The position numbers were made by a program, and so were the translations under genes. A stretch of 33,195 nt of DNA from Saprospiraceae bacterium (lineage in GTDB: Bacteria > Bacteroidota > Bacteroidia > Chitinophagales > Saprospiraceae): NCBI GenBank assembly GCA_028284395.1, contig JANQRV010000545.1, forward strand, positions 1-33,195, read 5' to 3'. Below are positions 8,170 to 17,377 of this stretch, one piece after another. Every line of letters begins with the position of its first letter. Position 1 is the first letter of the stretch. Below the pieces are notes generated by a model. That model made no database searches and was not told where the DNA came from. It saw only the letters and a program-made list of their open reading frames with translations.

Positions 8170-9180
8170 ATGGAAGGTTTAGCTTATGCAAAAGAGAAGC
8201 TCATCAGCAAAGGATACTTGGATCTAGATTTGGATCCCACCCTCGACTATTTTGAAGAAATTGAGAAATTAAAGAAAGAAAAGAACGCCATTATCTTGGC
8301 ACACTACTATCAGGAGGCGGAAATTCAAGATATTGCAGATTATATAGGAGATAGTTTGGGGTTGTCTCAGAAGGCAGCGGAAACCGATGCTGATATCATT
8401 GTATTTGCAGGGGTGCATTTTATGGCAGAGACCGCTAAAATGTTGTCGCCTGAGAAGAAGGTCTTGCTACCCGATCTCAAGGCTGGGTGTTCTTTGGCTG
8501 ATTCTTGTCCTCCGGAATTATTCCGGAAATTTAAAGAGAAATACCCCGATCACGTAGTCGTGAGTTACATCAATTGTACTGCGGAGTTAAAAACGCTGAC
8601 CGATATTTGTTGTACTTCCACAAATGCTGTTCACATCATTGAGAGTATTCCGGAAGATAAGGAAATTATTTTCGCGCCCGATGTTAATTTGGGCCGATAT
8701 CTGGTCAAAAAGACGGGTAGGGATATGGTGCTTTGGAATGGCGCCTGCATGGTCCACGAAATCTTTTCGAACGAAAAGATTACAAAATTGATGGTGCGGC
8801 ATCCCGATGCCAAGTTCATTGCGCATCCCGAGTGTGAAGCGCACATTTTGGAGAAAGCGGATTACATCGGTTCCACCAGTGGGTTATTGCGTTATACAAA
8901 GGAGAATCCCGCTGAAAAATTCATCGTCGCTACTGAGGTGGGTATCATTCACCAAATGCAGAAAACCTCTCCAGATAAGACCTTTATTCCGGCTCCTCCC
9001 AATAGCGAAGATAATTGTGCTTGTAATGAATGTCCGCACATGAAGCGGAACACATTGGAAAAACTATACACATGTATGAAATACGAATTGCCGGAGATCA
9101 TTCTGCCGGAATGGGTCATCGAACAAGGCGTTGCTTCCATTGATCGAATGCTTGAAGTATCTGCCAGAGCTGGATTGTAG
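8170..9180 (+). CDS. nadA: Quinolinate synthase A
   Basis: A 336-residue quinolinate synthase, which condenses iminoaspartate with dihydroxyacetone phosphate in de novo NAD synthesis using an oxygen-sensitive [4Fe-4S] cluster. Family motifs run through the protein: AHYYQ (44-48), GDSLGLSQ (60-67), FMAETAKMLSP (84-94), PDLKAGCSLAD (101-111), ICCTSTNA (147-154) and HPEC (219-222). Likely cluster ligands are Cys107, Cys193 (NGACMVHE) and Cys288 in the C-x-C-x-x-C motif 283-288. Length is normal. nadB and nadC are not adjacent. It has its own promoter and an overlapping inverted repeat, so it may be regulated separately. Confidence 0.97.
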   Translation: MEGLAYAKEKLISKGYLDLDLDPTLDYFEEIEKLKKEKNAIILAHYYQEAEIQDIADYIGDSLGLSQKAAETDADIIVFAGVHFMAETAKMLSPEKKVLLPDLKAGCSLADSCPPELFRKFKEKYPDHVVVSYINCTAELKTLTDICCTSTNAVHIIESIPEDKEIIFAPDVNLGRYLVKKTGRDMVLWNGACMVHEIFSNEKITKLMVRHPDAKFIAHPECEAHILEKADYIGSTSGLLRYTKENPAEKFIVATEVGIIHQMQKTSPDKTFIPAPPNSEDNCACNECPHMKRNTLEKLYTCMKYELPEIILPEWVIEQGVASIDRMLEVSARAGL

Positions 9181-9296
9181 ATTTCGTACAATAGCCAAAG
9201 CCAAAAATCGTTTGCTTATTAGGGATGGCGTAGTTGACGCTATTTCCTCTCAGTGAATAAGTAAAGTTTTTTGCACATTTTATAGTTAGACAATCC

Positions 9297-10142
9297 ATGA
9301 ACAGGCAATTTTTTAGCATTGGGATGAAAGGGTGTATTCTGGCCGTATTTATTGTTATTTGCGGGTTTGATGCTGCCGCTCAGCGAGGCTGGGAAGTAGG
9401 TGGCTGGGCCGGAACGACCGTATATTTTGGAGATCTTAATACGAACTTTGATCTGGGGTTACCGGGACCGGCAGGAGGAGCAATTTTTCGCTATAATTTC
9501 AATGCTCGAACATCGATAAAGCTCACCGCTAATTACGGCATTGTCCGGGCTGATGATGCACGCTCCTCGAATCCATATGAGCGAGCTAGGAATTTGAGTT
9601 TCCGATCCAGTGTATTTGAAATCTCTCCCCATTTTGAATTTAACTTTTTGCCATACATCCATGGAAGTAACGATGATTTCTATACACCATACCTATTTGC
9701 TGGCTTTACGGTATTTTCCTTTAATCCTAAGGCAGAATATTTGGACGAATGGGTAGAGTTGAGACCTTTGGGAACTGAAGGCCAGTTTAAAGGCGAAGAA
9801 TACTTCACGGTACAGGGTGGAATGGCTTATGGCATCGGCTTTAAATTTGATCTGAGCGAAGTGTGGAGCATGAATTTTGAATTGGGAGGTCGTTACCTAT
9901 TTACGGATTACCTGGACGATGTGAGTACCGTTTATCCCGATGTGAGCGACTTGCAAAAGTTACGAGGAGACGTTGCGGTGGCGCTATCTGACCGATCGAT
10001 CTCCGTTGCCGGTATCGAAGACCCCATCGGCGTGGCCGGTCGGCAGCGTGGCAATCGCAGCAATAATGATTCCTACGTGTTTTTAGGTGTTGGTTTGGTC
10101 TATTACTTTGGCAATTTGAGATGTCCTGATTACGGACAATAG
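9297..10142 (+). CDS. DUF6089 family outer-membrane beta-barrel protein
   Basis: A 281-residue exported protein. A hydrophobic signal (residues about 8-27) ends near AAAQR, so signal peptidase I cleavage is expected around residues 28-29. The mature protein begins with WEVGGWAGTTVYFGDLNT (32-49) and continues as amphipathic strands with RYNFNARTSIKLTANYG, typical of the DUF6089 barrels of Bacteroidota. A short loop around GSNDDFYTPYLFAG and a C-terminal strand ending YVFLGVGLVYYFG fit an eight-stranded barrel. The function is unknown; such proteins are small outer-membrane barrels. It stands alone between nadA and yjbQ. Confidence 0.9.
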   Translation: MNRQFFSIGMKGCILAVFIVICGFDAAAQRGWEVGGWAGTTVYFGDLNTNFDLGLPGPAGGAIFRYNFNARTSIKLTANYGIVRADDARSSNPYERARNLSFRSSVFEISPHFEFNFLPYIHGSNDDFYTPYLFAGFTVFSFNPKAEYLDEWVELRPLGTEGQFKGEEYFTVQGGMAYGIGFKFDLSEVWSMNFELGGRYLFTDYLDDVSTVYPDVSDLQKLRGDVAVALSDRSISVAGIEDPIGVAGRQRGNRSNNDSYVFLGVGLVYYFGNLRCPDYGQ

Positions 10143-10186
10143 ATCTTAGGGCCTCTCGGCCTGGAGTTTTCTATATAGTAATTGGT

Positions 10187-10218
10187 GTTGTAATTCTAAG
10201 GATCGAGTCCTATTTTTG
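10187..10218 (+). promoter_or_regulatory. yjbQ promoter, Bacteroidota sigma-A type
   Basis: GTTG (10187-10190), a 20-base spacer and TATTTTTG (10211-10218) fit the TTTG-N20-TAnnTTTG pattern with one mismatch in the upstream box. The start would lie near 10225, some 37 bases before the ATG. Confidence 0.65.
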
Positions 10219-10261
10219 CCCGGATAGTTTCTGTTATTTATTCTTCTAAACCTCAGATTCC

Positions 10262-10675
10262 ATGCCGGTTGAGCAGCTCGAATTTTCGCTTCCACCCTAT
10301 CCAAGAGGGTATCACTTGATTACCCGCCATGTTATCGCTAAGTTACCCGAACTGCCCACAAAGGGGCTCTTGCAATTGTTTATCAAACACACTTCTGCTG
10401 GTCTTACCATTAATGAAAATGCCGATCCATCGGTTCGAGTAGACTTCGAACAAATATTCAATCGACTGGTTCCGGAGAATCTACCTTTTTTGACCCATAC
10501 GATGGAGGGACCAGATGATATGCCATCCCATATTAAGTCGACCTTAGTTGGAGCTTCGGTACAGATTCCAATCACTGGTCATACTTTGAACCTAGGTACT
10601 TGGCAGGGAATCTATCTTTGCGAATTCCGGGATCATGCCAGTAGCAGAAAACTGGTGGCGACTATTTTATCTTAA
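10262..10675 (+). CDS. yjbQ: YjbQ/UPF0047 family protein
   Basis: A 137-residue YjbQ-family protein. Members form a trimeric beta-barrel and have a weak thiamine-phosphate synthase-like activity; their main role is uncertain. All family motifs are present: HTSAGLTINENADPSVR (residues 43-59), THTMEGPDDMPSHIKS (78-93), and LGTWQGIYLCEFRDH (111-125). The histidines and the D-P pair probably form the conserved metal/anion site at the subunit interface. It is cytoplasmic and of normal length. It is a single gene with its own promoter, and nothing nearby links it to thiamine synthesis. Confidence 0.93.
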   Translation: MPVEQLEFSLPPYPRGYHLITRHVIAKLPELPTKGLLQLFIKHTSAGLTINENADPSVRVDFEQIFNRLVPENLPFLTHTMEGPDDMPSHIKSTLVGASVQIPITGHTLNLGTWQGIYLCEFRDHASSRKLVATILS

Positions 10676-10810
10676 AAAATGATACTTTGTGTCAAAATTG
10701 CAATTGGTTAAACTTTTCATGGTCTTTGGCGATTTGATAATTTGATGTTGGAGCGATGTTTGGGTTTTGGCGTGAAATTTGGAAAAGAAGATACTTTAAC
10801 CAGAAATGTT

Positions 10811-11452
10811 ATGAGCTTTTTTTGGGAAGGATTAAAGATCGGATTGATATTGTGCTTTTTGCTTGGCCCCATATTTTTTACCTTGGTGCAGACCAGTGTC
10901 GAGGAAGGCTTTAGGGCGGGCACCATTGTTGGTTTTGGCATTTGGATCAGTGATATCTTATTCGTGGCCGGGATTTACTGGGGACTTTCTTACATCATTA
11001 GAATTACGGAATGGCAAAATTTTTCGTTGTGGCTGGGCTGGATCGGCGGTGTGATACTTTTTTCTTTTGGCTTGGGGTCTTTGCTATCTAAGCCGGATCT
11101 AAAATCATTCAAACAAACTCCGTCCAGAACTTCTTCCATCTTTTCGCTTTTTTCCAAAGGTGTATTGGTGAATTCTGTTAACCCGTTTACTGTTTTCTTC
11201 TGGATTGGAATCAGTACTACCTTCCTGGTGAAAGGGCAATTGGAACCAGTACAAGCTTTTCTTTTCTTTTCGGGCATCATTTCGACGATTATTTTTACGG
11301 ATCTTGCCAAGATCATTTTGGCGAAGTCGATTCGAAAGAAATTGCAACCAAAGCACGTCCTCTGGATTCGAAGGATCACGGGTATTGCGCTGATTATTTT
11401 TGGAATTGCCCTTGTGATTAGGGTTTCTGTAGCCGATATCCCCGGGATTTAA
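10811..11452 (+). CDS. LysE/RhtB family amino-acid exporter-like membrane protein
   Basis: A 213-residue inner-membrane protein with about six hydrophobic segments in the LysE/RhtB arrangement. The first segment contains the family motif LLGPIFFTLVQTSVEEGFRAG (starting near residue 17), and a second conserved motif, VNSVNPFTVFFW, lies near residues 119-130. Such proteins export amino acids or other small metabolites; the substrate here is unknown. I chose ATG 10811 because LysE proteins start a few residues before the first segment; earlier in-frame TTG 10742 and ATG 10745 would add a charged, non-family leader. It is followed by an independent gene. Confidence 0.85.
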   Translation: MSFFWEGLKIGLILCFLLGPIFFTLVQTSVEEGFRAGTIVGFGIWISDILFVAGIYWGLSYIIRITEWQNFSLWLGWIGGVILFSFGLGSLLSKPDLKSFKQTPSRTSSIFSLFSKGVLVNSVNPFTVFFWIGISTTFLVKGQLEPVQAFLFFSGIISTIIFTDLAKIILAKSIRKKLQPKHVLWIRRITGIALIIFGIALVIRVSVADIPGI

Positions 11453-11465
11453 ACCGGAATTTTTC

Positions 11466-11473
11466 TACATTTG
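11466..11473 (+). promoter_or_regulatory. Candidate -7 box for the ferredoxin reductase gene
   Basis: TACATTTG fits TAnnTTTG and lies just after the LysE-like stop, 67 bases before the ATG at 11541. The -33 region has no clear TTTG. Confidence 0.45.
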
Positions 11474-11540
11474 CATCCATTGAACACATTCGGCAATACG
11501 AGTGTTTCACTGTACAGATTAATGCAAAACCACTTATAGG

Positions 11541-12638
11541 ATGGACCGTAATTTTTATTCCCTAGATATAGCAGAGATCAAACAAGAGACGGAAGATGCC
11601 TCCACAATTTTTCTGACCATTCCAGAAGATTTGGCGGAAGCTTTCAAATACAAACAAGGACAGTATCTTACCCTCAAATTTGAGATCAACGGAAAAGAGG
11701 AAAGGCGGTCCTATTCTATGTGTAGTAGCCCATTGGAAAAAGAACTAGCAGTGACCGTCAAACGAGTTCCTAAAGGACTGGTTTCCAATCATATTTTGGA
11801 TCGACTGAACACTGGTGATAAGATCGAAGTAATGCCGCCGGACGGTAGATTTTTCACTGAATTGGATCCCGACCACAGGAAAACTTATTATTTTTTTGGA
11901 GCGGGTAGCGGTATTACACCGCTGTATTCCATTATCAAAACCATTCTGGAACAAGAGCCGCAGAGTTCGGTCTTTCTCTTGTACGGCAATCGAACCGAGG
12001 AATCCATTATCTTTTCAGACGGATTGAAAGAGCTGGCTTCGCGTTATTCGGGACAATTTCACATCGAACACATTCTCAGTAAACCAAAGCGGGAAAAGCA
12101 AAAAGGGCTGACGGGAATATTCAAGAAAGGGAAAACTTCCTGGGAAGGGAAAATCGGTCGGATCAATAACCTGGTTGTCGAAAAGTACCTGAAGGATAAC
12201 CCTGCTCCATATAAAGAAATTGAATATTTTATCTGCGGACCCGGAGATATGATTGACCTTGTTAAATCTGCAATCTTACGTACCGGGGCTTCTGAGAAGA
12301 AAATTCATATCGAGCGATTTGTTTCGGCCAATGAATCCAAACCAACCGGAAAAGGTAAGGATGGAGCTTTGATTAAAGTAGAACTTGACGGACGGGAAAT
12401 AGAGGTGAATGTACCGGCCAACAAGACCATCTTAAACGCTCTTCTGGACGCAAAATACGATCCTCCCTATTCTTGCACTTCCGGAGCCTGTTCCACCTGT
12501 ATGGCGAAGATTCGTAAAGGTAGTGTCAAGATGGACGCCTGTTACGCCCTGGATGATGATGAAATTGAAGAGGGCTATATTTTGACTTGCCAGGCGCATC
12601 CGACCACCGAGGAAGTCGAATTGACTTTTGATGTCTAG
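11541..12638 (+). CDS. PaaE-like ferredoxin--NAD(P)H reductase with C-terminal 2Fe-2S domain
   Basis: A 365-residue flavo-iron-sulfur reductase that passes electrons from NAD(P)H through FAD to a plant-type [2Fe-2S] cluster, then to a partner oxygenase or desaturase. The order is: an FAD-binding barrel with RSYS (56-59), an NAD(P) domain with GAGSGITP (120-127) and CGPGDM (232-237), and a ferredoxin domain with cluster ligands Cys312, Cys317, Cys320 and Cys350. A basic insertion at about 183-200 is an added loop in the nucleotide domain. The layout equals PaaE of phenylacetyl-CoA epoxidase and related reductases. No paaABCD genes are present, so it more likely serves another oxygenase, such as a fatty-acid desaturase or hydroxylase. 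Confidence 0.93.
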   Translation: MDRNFYSLDIAEIKQETEDASTIFLTIPEDLAEAFKYKQGQYLTLKFEINGKEERRSYSMCSSPLEKELAVTVKRVPKGLVSNHILDRLNTGDKIEVMPPDGRFFTELDPDHRKTYYFFGAGSGITPLYSIIKTILEQEPQSSVFLLYGNRTEESIIFSDGLKELASRYSGQFHIEHILSKPKREKQKGLTGIFKKGKTSWEGKIGRINNLVVEKYLKDNPAPYKEIEYFICGPGDMIDLVKSAILRTGASEKKIHIERFVSANESKPTGKGKDGALIKVELDGREIEVNVPANKTILNALLDAKYDPPYSCTSGACSTCMAKIRKGSVKMDACYALDDDEIEEGYILTCQAHPTTEEVELTFDV

Positions 12639-12736
12639 TATAGAAGCGGCGCTGATGCAACTTTGCCTGGTATGACGACGTTTATTTAAGAATAATAGCT
12701 GTCCCATGAACAAAGTCATTTTCAACCGGATATCTT

Positions 12737-15169
12737 ATGAGAAAATGTATGCTACTTTGTTCCTCCATCCTCTTCATTTCTTGTATGCTTTCAGGACAGG
12801 CCTATCGTTGGGATGTAGGCATTGTCAACGAAATGGACTTTACGAGAAAACAGCTGGATGGGGCCGTTAACTCCGATTGCCAAAATTACTTTCCATACAT
12901 TTCTCTCGACAATCATACCCTGCTATTTTCGCGCAAAGGCCACCCGATGAACTTTGGGACCGAGGACAATGAAGATATCTGGATCTCTTACAAAAATGAA
13001 ACCAATCAATGGTCTAAAGCAGTAAATGCTAGCTCTTCAATCAATTGTTCGGCAGCGGACTATCTGGTGGGCATGCGACCATCCGGCAATACATTTTACG
13101 TCATGACCTTTGGTGAAGGAGATGAAGGTCAGCGGCTATACGCCAGAACCAAGCAAGGCAGGAGCTGGTCCGAACCTGAAATGATGATGGTGGATTCGGC
13201 TTTTCAAATCAAATCCTGGTCTTCTTCGATGGTCAGTACCAGCGGAGAAGTGCTTTTATTGTCTCTAAAGGATGGTAAACAGGTTGGAGGTTTTGACCTG
13301 TATGTCGCATTCAGAGAAGGACGAAATTCGTGGTCTAAACCAATGAATCTCGGAAAACAGATCAATTCGAGAAAAGATGAACTCAGCGTCTTTCTGGCAC
13401 CTGATGAAACTACACTTTATTTTTCAAGTAATGGTCATAAGGGTTTCGGTAAGCAGGATCTCTTTGTAAGCCGCAGATTGGACGATAGTTGGACCAATTG
13501 GTCGGCGCCGATCAACATGGGAGATCAGATCAATTCGAAGAGTGATGATATGTATCTGACTATTCCGGCGAGAGGACAAGTAGCTTACTTTTCATCCTAT
13601 GATAAAGATGGTGCTCGGAGCATCTACCAAGCTAATTTACCGGAAACCCTGCAATCCAATCCTGTACAGGTGGTCGAAGGTAAGATTGTTGAACTTTCAC
13701 AGGGGGTTTTATCTGCCTTAGAACAGGCTACTTACAATCCTCTGTTGGATGAATTACTGACTTCCAATAGTGGCGAGTACATTGGTGTGATTACACAAAG
13801 CAATCCACTCAATTTCTTTGAAGAGGTAGACGGCTATTACCCGCAAATAGAGAATGAATTTACCTCCCTGGACGAATTGGATAAAGATGAGTTTAATTTG
13901 TTGGGTTCTATACAGGATGAGCAGGTCGGTTATTTCCAACGAGAAGCCGAAATCGAAATGATCCAAGTTCATTTGCATACGTTGCAGGAAGAAGTCAAAG
14001 AGCACAAACTCCTTTACAAATTGGAGTTAATGAAATACGCCGAACAGTTTGATCGATTTCAGCTGAACCTGGCTAATGACCTCCCCGGTTTGGTTTACAG
14101 CTTGCCCGATACGATCCCAGCCGGACAACCTTCCACTGAGGAAAAGGAGGCGAAAGCAAAAGAGTTGGCCGAATTAAAGAGTAAGTTCTTCGAATACTAC
14201 AAAGTAGTTGAAGACGACGATGATGAAGAATACTTATGGGGGGAGGCAGTAGGATTTGAAGACTTTCGTTCGCAAATAGAGTCGGAGTTGAAGTACGAAT
14301 TGACGCCGATTGTTGAACGCGAATTAAAACTCAAACTATACGGAGAGGTCAAAGAAGAGTTGGCCGGTGAACTGGATGCACAAACATTGGCATTATTGGA
14401 ATCCAACGAAGAGAATTTGCGCGAACAGATCAAGCAGAGCTTCGGAGTCATCGGTGGTACGGGATTTGTAGAAGCAGAGCCGCAACCCGAAACCCTTGAA
14501 ATGGCAGATTGGCAAGTGGCGCTGAAAAAAGAGTTGAAGGAAACTTTGGAAGAACAAGTTAAAGGAGACCTTGCAATGGCACTGGAAAGCGAGGTCCGTT
14601 CTTCACTGAAAAAACAAATGGCTTTTATATCTAAAAAAACAGAAGAAGATAAGTGGCAAAGAGAGCTGGACAGCAAAGTGGAAAAGCAAATTGCGGAAGA
14701 AAAAAGCGCCGGAACAGATGTAGAAGGTTTGATCCCGCTGTCCTTTTCTTTCCAACCGGCTGATGGCGAGTCCGCTACTTTCGAAGTATTGCAACAGGAT
14801 CTTCGGCTTTTGCCCACAGATGAGGGACAAGTTATCCGATTGTCGAATGTTTCCTTTAGTCCCAACTCAGCTGTACTAAAACCAAAATCTTATAGCGAAT
14901 TGGATCGTTTGGCAACTTTTCTGAAAAAGAATTCATCGCTAGAGGTAGAGATATCGTCTCATACCAATGGTTGGGTGAGCCATGCATTTGCGCAGGAGCT
15001 TTCAGATAAAAGAGCCCAGGTTGTGGTCCACTATTTAAAGGAAAAAGGGGTGACTGAACAACAACTCACTGCAGTTGGTTATGGGAAGAAGAAGCCATTG
15101 GCTTCTAACGAGACTTTGGAAGGTCGGAGAAGAAATCAGCGCATAGAATTTAAAATTCTGAAAAATTGA
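12737..15169 (+). CDS. PD40 / coiled-coil / OmpA-like envelope protein
   Basis: An 810-residue exported protein. A signal peptide (residues 1 to about 20, ending MLSGQA) precedes WD40-like PD40 propeller repeats (about 30-310; examples are FPYISLDNHTLLFSRKGH and LAPDETTLYFSSNGHKG). A charged helical, coiled-coil-prone region with an acidic run of Asp/Glu (about 400-680) follows. The OmpA-like peptidoglycan-binding domain (about 700-808) begins FSPNSAVLKPKS and ends GRRRNQRIEF. In the OmpA domain the usual TD is HTN: Asn744 replaces the Asp that binds diaminopimelate, while Arg759 is kept. PD40-OmpA proteins occur with type IX secretion and gliding proteins, but no such genes are nearby. The stop overlaps the next gene by four bases. 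Confidence 0.88.
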   Translation: MRKCMLLCSSILFISCMLSGQAYRWDVGIVNEMDFTRKQLDGAVNSDCQNYFPYISLDNHTLLFSRKGHPMNFGTEDNEDIWISYKNETNQWSKAVNASSSINCSAADYLVGMRPSGNTFYVMTFGEGDEGQRLYARTKQGRSWSEPEMMMVDSAFQIKSWSSSMVSTSGEVLLLSLKDGKQVGGFDLYVAFREGRNSWSKPMNLGKQINSRKDELSVFLAPDETTLYFSSNGHKGFGKQDLFVSRRLDDSWTNWSAPINMGDQINSKSDDMYLTIPARGQVAYFSSYDKDGARSIYQANLPETLQSNPVQVVEGKIVELSQGVLSALEQATYNPLLDELLTSNSGEYIGVITQSNPLNFFEEVDGYYPQIENEFTSLDELDKDEFNLLGSIQDEQVGYFQREAEIEMIQVHLHTLQEEVKEHKLLYKLELMKYAEQFDRFQLNLANDLPGLVYSLPDTIPAGQPSTEEKEAKAKELAELKSKFFEYYKVVEDDDDEEYLWGEAVGFEDFRSQIESELKYELTPIVERELKLKLYGEVKEELAGELDAQTLALLESNEENLREQIKQSFGVIGGTGFVEAEPQPETLEMADWQVALKKELKETLEEQVKGDLAMALESEVRSSLKKQMAFISKKTEEDKWQRELDSKVEKQIAEEKSAGTDVEGLIPLSFSFQPADGESATFEVLQQDLRLLPTDEGQVIRLSNVSFSPNSAVLKPKSYSELDRLATFLKKNSSLEVEISSHTNGWVSHAFAQELSDKRAQVVVHYLKEKGVTEQQLTAVGYGKKKPLASNETLEGRRRNQRIEFKILKN

Positions 15170-15675
15170 GCAAATCTAATGAAGCACCAAGTCTGATGAT
15201 GGTGCCCGAGCATATCATCGATCAAGTGTCAGAAGAAGTCGGGGCGGAGGAAAAGGGATATGATGAGGCCCTGGCAGCCCTAAAGAAAGAGCAACCCATT
15301 GTTCTGGCATATTTGTTTTCGGAATCTTTTGAAGTTTTTTCACAAAAAGAAAGAGAATATTTGTTGTTTCTGGTCATGGTAGTCTATCAGTCAGTGCGTA
15401 AATGCAGATCCGTTGAGCCAGTTGGCGCAGAAGCTCTCGAATCGGCAGAAGAAAAGAACTGGTCGATGATGGAAGGTGTAAAAGCCAAACGTTTTCGCGA
15501 TCGGCTGGATGTGTTTTTTGAAGGTTATCCCCAGGAGGACCTGCTGGCATTTGCGGAAGACTCTTTGATCGATGCTGATGCCGAAGATACGGAGCTGGTC
15601 CTGAAAGAAAGCCGAGAGCCCCTTTTCATTATTCTCAAGTCATTGATCGATTGCTTTACTGTGCGTAGTTTTTAA
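15166..15675 (+). CDS. Hypothetical helical protein coupled to the PD40-OmpA gene
   Basis: I do not recognise this 169-residue protein. It is acidic and almost wholly helical, with no signal peptide or membrane segment; the hydrophobic stretch YLLFLVMVVYQSV (about 65-77) is part of a helix rather than a clear membrane span. It probably starts at TTG 15166, which overlaps the previous stop as TTGA and implies translational reinitiation; ATG 15196 is an alternative ten codons later. The coupling suggests that it works with the upstream envelope protein, perhaps as a cytoplasmic partner. A distant four-helix fold is possible but cannot be shown. The reading frame has codon use like its neighbours. 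Confidence 0.75.
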   Translation: MSKSNEAPSLMMVPEHIIDQVSEEVGAEEKGYDEALAALKKEQPIVLAYLFSESFEVFSQKEREYLLFLVMVVYQSVRKCRSVEPVGAEALESAEEKNWSMMEGVKAKRFRDRLDVFFEGYPQEDLLAFAEDSLIDADAEDTELVLKESREPLFIILKSLIDCFTVRSF

Positions 15676-15712
15676 ACGTTGCCCGTAATTTCACAAACTA
15701 AACACATCGAAC

Positions 15713-17377
15713 TCAGGCGCCCTCGCGCAAAGCCCTTCGAAGAATCTTTCCAACATTGGTCTTGGGTAATTCCTTTCGAAACTCCACTTCCTTAGGTACT
15801 TTATAGCCCGTCATGTTTTCTCGGCAGTATTGAATGAGTTCCTTCTCCTTAAGGCTTTTGTCCTTTTTAACGATGAAAACCTTAACGACTTCTCCTGATT
15901 TTTCGTTAGGTACACCGATCGCTGCCACTTCCAAGACTTTAGGATGAGCGGCAATAACATCCTCTACTTCATTGGGAAAAACGTTGAATCCCGAAACCAG
16001 AATCATATCTTTTTTGCGATCGACGATCTGGAAAAAACCATCTTCATTCATTTTTCCAATGTCTCCGGTTCTAAGCCAGCCGTCAGTAATGGTCTTGGCG
16101 GTTGCTTCCGGCCGGTTGTAGTACCCTTTCATGACTTGTGGCCCTTTAACATGAATCTCTCCAGCCTCTCCGGGGGGGACCACATGATCTTGTTCGTCAA
16201 CAATGCGAATATCGGTCGAAGGAACAGGAATCCCTATGGTTCCGATTTTTCCGGTTCCATCCGATGGATTGGCGGTGACGACCGGCGAGGCTTCGGTCAT
16301 TCCGTATCCTTCTGCTAGGAAACAACCCGTGACTTCTTCCCATTTTTCGGCTACCGCTCTTTGAACTGCCATGCCTCCGCCGACGGTAATTTTTAGTGAA
16401 CTGAAGTCAATCGACGGAAAGTCTTTATGGTTCAACAAAGCATTGAATAGGGTATTGATCCCTGTGATGAGAGAGATGGGATAGGATTTGATGGTCTTTA
16501 CCAAGCCGTTGATATCACGAGCGTTCGTAACCAATATGTTTTGACCGCCATAATTCATAATGGCGAGACAGTTGACTGTAAATGCGAAAATATGATAAAG
16601 AGGTAAAGCACAGAGTGCTACCTCCTCTCCCGGTTTGAGTGAAGGGGCCATGGTTGCTCTAATTTGCAGCATATTGGCTACCAGGTTTCGGTTGGTTAAC
16701 ATAGCCCCTTTGGACACTCCGGTCGTTCCCCCGGTGTACTGTAGGATGATTACATCACTGGGACTGGGTTCGTGTTGCTGGAGCTTGAACTTTTTCCCTT
16801 GTTTCAGTGCCTCTGAAAAACCAACGGTATTCGGGATGTTATATTTGGGCACCAATCTCCTGACATTTCGAACCATAAAATTAATCATGGCCCCTTTCAT
16901 GCTCCCCAACAGTTCGCCGATACTGGTTGTGATTACAATCTTAATATTGGTCTTGGGAAGTATTTGTTCAAGGTTAGCCGCAAAATTTTCAACAATGACA
17001 ATGGCCTTGGCTTCAGAATCCGCAAACTGATGTTGCATTTCCCGGGGTGTATACAATGGGTTGGTGTTCACAACGACTAGGCCTGCTCGCAATGCTCCAA
17101 AGAGTGCAATTGGATATTGAAGGAGGTTGGGCATCATCAATGCGACCTTATCTCCGCTTTCTAATCCTCGCGATTGCAAATAAGCCCCGAATTGCCGGGA
17201 TAACTTATCAATCTGGCCGTAGGTAAGGGTTTTACCATAATTGATAAACGCGGGCTTGGATTTATATTTTTCAAAAGCTTCTTCCAGCATCGCCATCAAG
17301 TTGCTGTATTCGTCGGGGTTGATGTTCGCTGGAACACCGCTGGGATAATTGGTTAACCAAGGTCTTTGTTCTGTCAT
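15713..17377 (-). CDS. fadD: Long-chain fatty-acid--CoA ligase
   Basis: A 554-residue acyl-CoA synthetase of the ANL superfamily that activates fatty acids by adenylation and thioesterification. The phosphate loop YTGGTTGVSKG (214-224), the YGMTEASP motif (358-365), GWLRTGDIG (433-441), the hinge DRKKDMILVSGFNVFPNE (453-470) and the catalytic lysine Lys544 in PKTNVGKILRR are all present. Length and motifs match FadD closely, so medium- or long-chain substrates are likely. It is probably a peripheral inner-membrane or cytoplasmic enzyme. It is a single gene transcribed divergently from rpsA and convergent with the coupled gene pair ending at 15675. Another acyl-CoA ligase such as a coumarate ligase is less likely from the FNVFPNEVE signature. 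Confidence 0.95.
   Translation of the reverse strand: MTEQRPWLTNYPSGVPANINPDEYSNLMAMLEEAFEKYKSKPAFINYGKTLTYGQIDKLSRQFGAYLQSRGLESGDKVALMMPNLLQYPIALFGALRAGLVVVNTNPLYTPREMQHQFADSEAKAIVIVENFAANLEQILPKTNIKIVITTSIGELLGSMKGAMINFMVRNVRRLVPKYNIPNTVGFSEALKQGKKFKLQQHEPSPSDVIILQYTGGTTGVSKGAMLTNRNLVANMLQIRATMAPSLKPGEEVALCALPLYHIFAFTVNCLAIMNYGGQNILVTNARDINGLVKTIKSYPISLITGINTLFNALLNHKDFPSIDFSSLKITVGGGMAVQRAVAEKWEEVTGCFLAEGYGMTEASPVVTANPSDGTGKIGTIGIPVPSTDIRIVDEQDHVVPPGEAGEIHVKGPQVMKGYYNRPEATAKTITDGWLRTGDIGKMNEDGFFQIVDRKKDMILVSGFNVFPNEVEDVIAAHPKVLEVAAIGVPNEKSGEVVKVFIVKKDKSLKEKELIQYCRENMTGYKVPKEVEFRKELPKTNVGKILRRALREGA

Noticed and set aside
14197..14865. Minus-strand open frame of 222 codons, Ser-rich
   Set aside because: It lies opposite the coiled-coil part of the OmpA-like gene; the Ser bias reflects the complement of Glu/Lys codons.
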